This document shows positions 41,827 to 45,024 of a stretch of 45,024 bases of DNA, piece by piece. The notes beneath the pieces were generated by a model. The model had not been told where the DNA came from. It made no database searches and saw nothing but the letters and a program-made list of their open reading frames with translations. A program made the position numbers and the translations under genes. Numbering within the stretch: the stretch's first letter is position 1; each line of letters opens with the position of its first letter. The DNA comes from Microscillaceae bacterium. Its GTDB lineage: Bacteria > Bacteroidota > Bacteroidia > Cytophagales > Microscillaceae. The stretch is taken from contig JALONJ010000027.1 in the NCBI GenBank assembly GCA_025455045.1, positions 1 to 45,024 of the forward strand. Reading direction: 5' to 3'.

Positions 41827-42163
41827 GCACTTAGGTTTGAATGGAAAAAGGGAAAATTGAAGTTTAGTAAATTTTCTCTTTTTTATTTATCTGATAATCA
41901 ATGAGTTATGAAATATTTTAAAATTTTTTAAAAGTTTTTGTCATTTACGTTTCAGCCGAGCATTTTAAGTATTATGCTTTTTGGTGGGGAAGAAGAATAT
42001 GAGGGAGAAAAAAATTATTAGGTTGATAATGAGGGGGTTAGATAATTTTTTTGGAGGGGTTGTCATTTTTAGGAAGTAAAATAATTTTAGGATTTATGAG
42101 AAGAACATACCGGTAAGTTTTTCAAGTTTTTGGTTCAACAATTTAAAATTCAAATTTAATGTT
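41827..42163. other. 337-bp intergenic region
   Basis: Contains the terminator at 41849-41886, a palindrome (core 41892, right arm ATG-AGTTA), and a G-rich patch (42003-42060) with degenerate palindrome TGATAATGA. No gene is seen. Confidence 0.5.
41849..41886 (+). terminator. Terminator of the lipoprotein gene
   Basis: AGGGAAAATT pairs with AAATTTTCTC-type sequence around AGTTTAGT and is followed by six T. Confidence 0.6.
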
Positions 42164-42973
42164 ATGAAAAAGTTTATTAAAAACACTGTATTAGTATTTA
42201 TCTTATCATTTAGCTTTTGTGAGTTGGCAATGCCTCAAAGCTCTAGCGAAGCCCAGCCGTATAGTGGTTTATTTTTGTATATGGGTTCTCACGCCGTTCG
42301 GACTGAGAGTTCCTTTCTAGAATTATCCTACATTGACGAATCACCTGCTCCTGATAGATTAACAACCACCAAAAATATAGAGGCTGGCAGTCGGGGTTTT
42401 GGTTTCAATCTTGGACTTGAGTTTGGAAATTATAAAGGGGCACACGTAGAGTTGAGTCTTGGCGGAGCTTATGGCAAAGCTAAACGGGCTTTGTTTGAGT
42501 TGGGAGTCGGACGTAATTTTAGTATGGGCGAAAAATTTGTAGTTCGCCCAGTAGTTACTTTATCTATGGGCGCAGCTAGGTTTCCTATTGGTTCAATGCG
42601 AAATAATACTGGCTATATCGAAGTCAATGGTACTGAGTTTTATGCTGAAACTATTAGCGTTAGCCTTCGAGAATATCAGTTTGGTTTGAGACCACGAGTA
42701 GATTTTCTGTATCGTGTTACTGATCGGATTACTGCCCGCGCCAATGTAGGCTATTACCTCAAAGTTTTTGATAATGCACCTTATTTGCACTTTTCAGGTG
42801 TGAATGAAAATGCTGGTGAAGATGACGATGTAGTAACTGCCCGCGAAAAGATAAGTGAAAGCAATGTCAATTTGATAATTAATGATGCTGAAAATCAAAG
42901 AGACTTACCAGTCAAATTTGGTGGGCTTTCTTTTAATCTTGGCGTAGGGTATTCATTTGGTAGAAAAAGATAA
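42164..42973 (+). CDS. Outer-membrane beta-barrel-like protein
   Basis: 269 residues with a signal peptide (VFILSFSFCELAMPQ). The mature protein alternates polar and hydrophobic residues in strands with Gly/Tyr/Phe at the ends (GFGFNLGLEFGNYKGAHVEL, FALFELG-like segment RALFELGVGRNFSMGEKFVV, EYQFGLRPRVDFLYRVTDRI). It ends in GLSFNLGVGYSFGRKR, where a late aromatic is typical of barrel insertion signals. It is probably a small porin-like or OmpW/OmpX-like barrel. First of three co-directional envelope genes. Confidence 0.7.
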   Translation: MKKFIKNTVLVFILSFSFCELAMPQSSSEAQPYSGLFLYMGSHAVRTESSFLELSYIDESPAPDRLTTTKNIEAGSRGFGFNLGLEFGNYKGAHVELSLGGAYGKAKRALFELGVGRNFSMGEKFVVRPVVTLSMGAARFPIGSMRNNTGYIEVNGTEFYAETISVSLREYQFGLRPRVDFLYRVTDRITARANVGYYLKVFDNAPYLHFSGVNENAGEDDDVVTAREKISESNVNLIINDAENQRDLPVKFGGLSFNLGVGYSFGRKR

Positions 42974-42985
42974 TTTTTACACAAT

Positions 42986-43065
42986 AGTTATTCTCTCTTT
43001 TATAAAATCATAAATCATTGATAATCAATTGATTATTTCGAAAAATATTAATCGAGAGAATAACT
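42986..43065. other. Stem of 12 bp enclosing a palindrome copy
   Basis: AGTTATTCTCTC (42986-42997) is the exact complement of GAGAGAATAACT (43054-43065). The loop carries palindrome core 43019 (TAAAT-CAT-TGATAATCA-ATT-GATTA). It lies between two co-directional genes, and could be a processing site, weak terminator or small element. Confidence 0.55.
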
Positions 43066-43134
43066 TTACTATTAGAAAATTTTTAGCAAAAGATACTTCT
43101 TAATCTCGGGAAAGTCAGTAAAACGCATTTAATT

Positions 43135-44448
43135 ATGATCCATAAATATCTATTATCTAAATTATTCAAGATAACCTTAGCCCTAAGTTTTATTATATTT
43201 TTGGAATATAGCTTTTCTGTTTTAAAGGCACAAGAAGCAAATAATCTTGAATTTGCCGAAATCTACATCTATCGGTTCAAAGCAAAATCAGAAGATGTCT
43301 TTACCCTTTTTTTTAATCGTAAAGAGGTTTTAAAAATGGCAAGTGGTGGCAGATTATTGTATCGACTTCGTTCTGAAGGGTCAATTACAGTAACTGCCAT
43401 TGCTGGCACGTCTTATCAGGAGCCGTCCAGCCGAGACAAAAACTACCGTAGCTTTACGGTTGAGAAAGGTAAATCGTATTATTTGGAAATTTCGGGCAGC
43501 AAAACTGCCGAAATTACGTACGTTTTGAGCCAGATTAGTGGTAAGCGTAATTTTGAAGACGATAAAAAATTTGTGGGTGATGTAATCAAACAAGAAGAGA
43601 ATATCAATGACCCTATACCTAGTTTGAGCATTGAAAAAAATATCGTCAAATTCAAAGAAATGGTAAATAAAGCCAAAGTGGAGATTGCCCAAAAAGAAAA
43701 AGAAATCAAGAAAAAAATCAATGATTATTTCGAGGATTTGAAAAAACGTGCCAAACTAGCCCGTGAAGTATCGCCCAATGTAAATGTAAATGTCGAGGAA
43801 GATGGTATGTATGGGGGAAGAATGCGTTATAATTTGCGCGCTACTTACAGCTACGAAGTAGATGAAGGTGGGGTAAAAGCCGAATTAGCCCATTATCCTT
43901 CGGGCAAATATCAACTACCCACTTCGCCAGCTGCTTTGGCTACCACGCAAGCGATGAAGGAAACGATTGAATATTATTTGGCAGAGTATTTTGAACCAGG
44001 TGGCATAGTCAATGTACGCGTAACTGGTTCGGCAGATGCCATACCTATCCGTAATCCTTATTTTTATTTAGGGGAATATAATGAAATTGCCGATCAAGAT
44101 TATTATCTAGCCAGTAGTTATGAAACTATCAGCAAAGGAGTGCAAATAGATAGTGCTAAAGTAGGAAAAAAAGATGGTGCTGCTGAAGCCAAAAGTAGCG
44201 CACCCGCATTTATTGAAAACTCTCCCAAAAAAGCAATCAGCCTCAAAAAAGGGGATAAAATTACTCAAAACGAGCAATTGGCTTTCTTACGAACAATGGG
44301 CATTCGTTACTTCGTCGAGAATGACATTGCACCCTTGCAAAGAACCAAAAATCAATTTATTCATCGAGGCAAAGTAGAAGGCTCAGGGAGCAAATATCGC
44401 AAGGTAATTATCGAGTTGGCAATTCAAGATATATTTCGTAACAAATAA
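43135..44448 (+). CDS. Secreted/envelope protein with an OmpA-like C-terminal region
   Basis: 437 residues with an N-terminal signal or anchor (ITLALSFIIFLEYSFSVLKA). Residues about 38-135 look like a small beta domain related to DUF2846-type lipoproteins (FAEIYIYRFKAKSEDVFTLF, YRSFTVEKGKSYYLEISG). About 165-215 is coiled coil (KFKEMVNKAKVEIAQKEKEI). The C-terminal part (NVRVTGSADAIPIRNPYFYL, then NEQLAFLRTMGIRYFVEN) has the 'G.AD..P' and 'N..L...R' features of OmpA-like domains, although the key peptidoglycan-binding residues are not all clear. It lies between the barrel gene and the incomplete gene at the window end, probably in one functional cluster. Confidence 0.65.
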   Translation: MIHKYLLSKLFKITLALSFIIFLEYSFSVLKAQEANNLEFAEIYIYRFKAKSEDVFTLFFNRKEVLKMASGGRLLYRLRSEGSITVTAIAGTSYQEPSSRDKNYRSFTVEKGKSYYLEISGSKTAEITYVLSQISGKRNFEDDKKFVGDVIKQEENINDPIPSLSIEKNIVKFKEMVNKAKVEIAQKEKEIKKKINDYFEDLKKRAKLAREVSPNVNVNVEEDGMYGGRMRYNLRATYSYEVDEGGVKAELAHYPSGKYQLPTSPAALATTQAMKETIEYYLAEYFEPGGIVNVRVTGSADAIPIRNPYFYLGEYNEIADQDYYLASSYETISKGVQIDSAKVGKKDGAAEAKSSAPAFIENSPKKAISLKKGDKITQNEQLAFLRTMGIRYFVENDIAPLQRTKNQFIHRGKVEGSGSKYRKVIIELAIQDIFRNK

Positions 44449-44468
44449 TAAGCTAAATATTTAAAAAT

Positions 44469-45024
44469 ATGAAAAAAAATCTATCAAACCTTCTGGTCTG
44501 TTTTTTAAACCTACTCTTAATAGGTAGCCAAGCCTTATTTTCGCCAGTTTTAGCCCAAAAAATGCGCGATGAGCAAGCGGAAATAAATTATATTCGTTTA
44601 CCCTATCACCGCCTACCCGAAAACGTCAAAACTTACCAACCTATTGCCGATGCTCCAACCAGCAAGTATGGAACCAATTGGTCTGACCCTTCAATGCTCA
44701 ATGCCTATGTATGGCTGGATTCTTATAAACAAGTAAATGAAAAACCCGATTTGGAGATTGTTCTCAAAATTCCCGGATTATCGGCTTATGCCAGTACTGT
44801 AAAATATGATGGTAAAATAACCAACAAAGAAGGGCAAGTAATCAGAACTTATGTTGTTTATTATAAATCAATCAGTTGTAATTTTCCAGCAGTAGAAATG
44901 ACTTTGAAAACCAAAACCAAAAACATTATCCAGCGCAAGTATGGAGTGGCAAGTGCTTATCGCGCTTTTGGTAGCTCGGGTGAGGATGGCTATCGTAGTC
45001 CAGAAGCATTAGAAAGTGCTTGGA
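44469..45024 (+). CDS. Secreted protein, incomplete (runs past the window end)
   Basis: An open frame from ATG 44469 with a signal peptide (LLVCFLNLLLIGSQALFSPV, cleavage probably after LAQ) continues to the last base without a stop. The 185 visible residues (IRLPYHRLPENVKTYQPIAD, EIVLKIPGLSAYASTVKYDG, TKTKNIIQRKYGVASAYRAF) are beta-rich and match no family I know. It begins 20 bp after the preceding gene, so it is very likely co-transcribed with 43135-44448. Confidence 0.75.
   Translation, partial: MKKNLSNLLVCFLNLLLIGSQALFSPVLAQKMRDEQAEINYIRLPYHRLPENVKTYQPIADAPTSKYGTNWSDPSMLNAYVWLDSYKQVNEKPDLEIVLKIPGLSAYASTVKYDGKITNKEGQVIRTYVVYYKSISCNFPAVEMTLKTKTKNIIQRKYGVASAYRAFGSSGEDGYRSPEALESAW

Larger units (their letters stand above)
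839..43027. repeat. Dispersed palindrome family, core TGATWATCA with TAAST/ASTTA arms
   Basis: Full consensus is TAAST, three free bases, TGATWATCA, three free bases, ASTTA (25 bp, odd-length palindrome). Exact cores start at 839, 935, 1374, 5519, 7638, 8098, 9186, 9643, 9757, 10096, 12104, 14086, 14132, 14997, 16182, 16871, 18635, 19937, 21808, 21854, 23436, 24171, 24975, 25792, 28658, 29627, 33360, 34069, 34198, 34404, 35032, 35338, 36025, 37527, 38136, 38714, 39246, 39999, 40187, 40233, 40307, 40561, 41892 and 43019. One-base core variants in good arm context start at 5118, 12031, 24273, 25704, 26126, 35170, 35247, 39301 and 40435. About 13 copies lie in or overlap reading frames. The three-base gaps vary freely and are mostly not complementary, so this looks like a DNA recognition site rather than an RNA hairpin. 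Confidence 0.9.

Overview
The window looks like chromosomal DNA of a Bacteroidota bacterium, probably from the Cytophagales side. It is AT-rich. Starts almost never carry a Shine-Dalgarno sequence. Several genes have -33/-7 promoters of the Bacteroidota type (TTG or TTTG, 19-21 nt, TAnnTTTG). The gene content also fits: MBOAT/SGNH acetylation genes, a metallo-beta-lactamase/rhodanese persulfide dioxygenase beside a Crp-like regulator, ECF sigma factors, lipoproteins and many secreted proteins of unknown function. No rRNA or tRNA gene was recognised. Genes are mostly monocistronic and separated by long intergenic regions full of repeats.

Layout. 0-5.5 kb: a secreted coiled-coil protein, a very large membrane/HEAT/cNMP-like protein and a small conserved protein. 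5.5-9.7 kb: an accessory patch with two divergent pairs of an ORF6N-domain gene (the first frameshifted) and a small HTH-like gene, then a membrane/coiled-coil/zinc-knuckle protein. 10.3-18.9 kb: a polysaccharide-lyase-like protein, DinB, a small paralogous protein, a TPR protein, a metallophosphatase, a TauE/SafE permease and a nitrilase-family hydrolase. 19.1-21.5 kb: an intact SGNH partner next to an AlgI-like MBOAT acyltransferase gene broken by three lesions. 21.5-25.7 kb: persulfide dioxygenase-rhodanese, Crp/Fnr regulator, GNAT acetyltransferase, membrane protein. 26.4-31.5 kb: a two-gene membrane/small-protein operon, Hsp20, ParA-ParB and an ACP-like membrane protein. 31.6-36.7 kb: AAA+ ATPase, secreted proteins, and the densest cluster of miniature transposable elements. 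36.8-39.9 kb: an ECF42-type sigma factor, then an ECF sigma/anti-sigma-like pair. 40.7-45.0 kb: a run of four envelope/secreted proteins, the last cut by the window end.

The outstanding signal is not a gene. An odd-length palindrome with core TGATWATCA and outer arms TAAST/ASTTA, each set off by exactly three free bases, occurs all over the window: 44 exact cores by my hand count, against roughly one expected by chance at this composition. It sits in most intergenic regions, inside several miniature transposons, and even inside reading frames, where it is often read as the tripeptide Asp-Asn-Gln. The arms and core are spaced 10 bp centre to centre, which suggests a protein-binding site on one face of the helix. 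I do not recognise it as a described element.

The window also holds at least four families of MITE-like elements, several with perfect 8- or 9-bp target duplications and one nested in another. Other notable items are a three-member family of small proteins, paired perfect palindromes, possible small RNAs, and a 31-bp tandem array.
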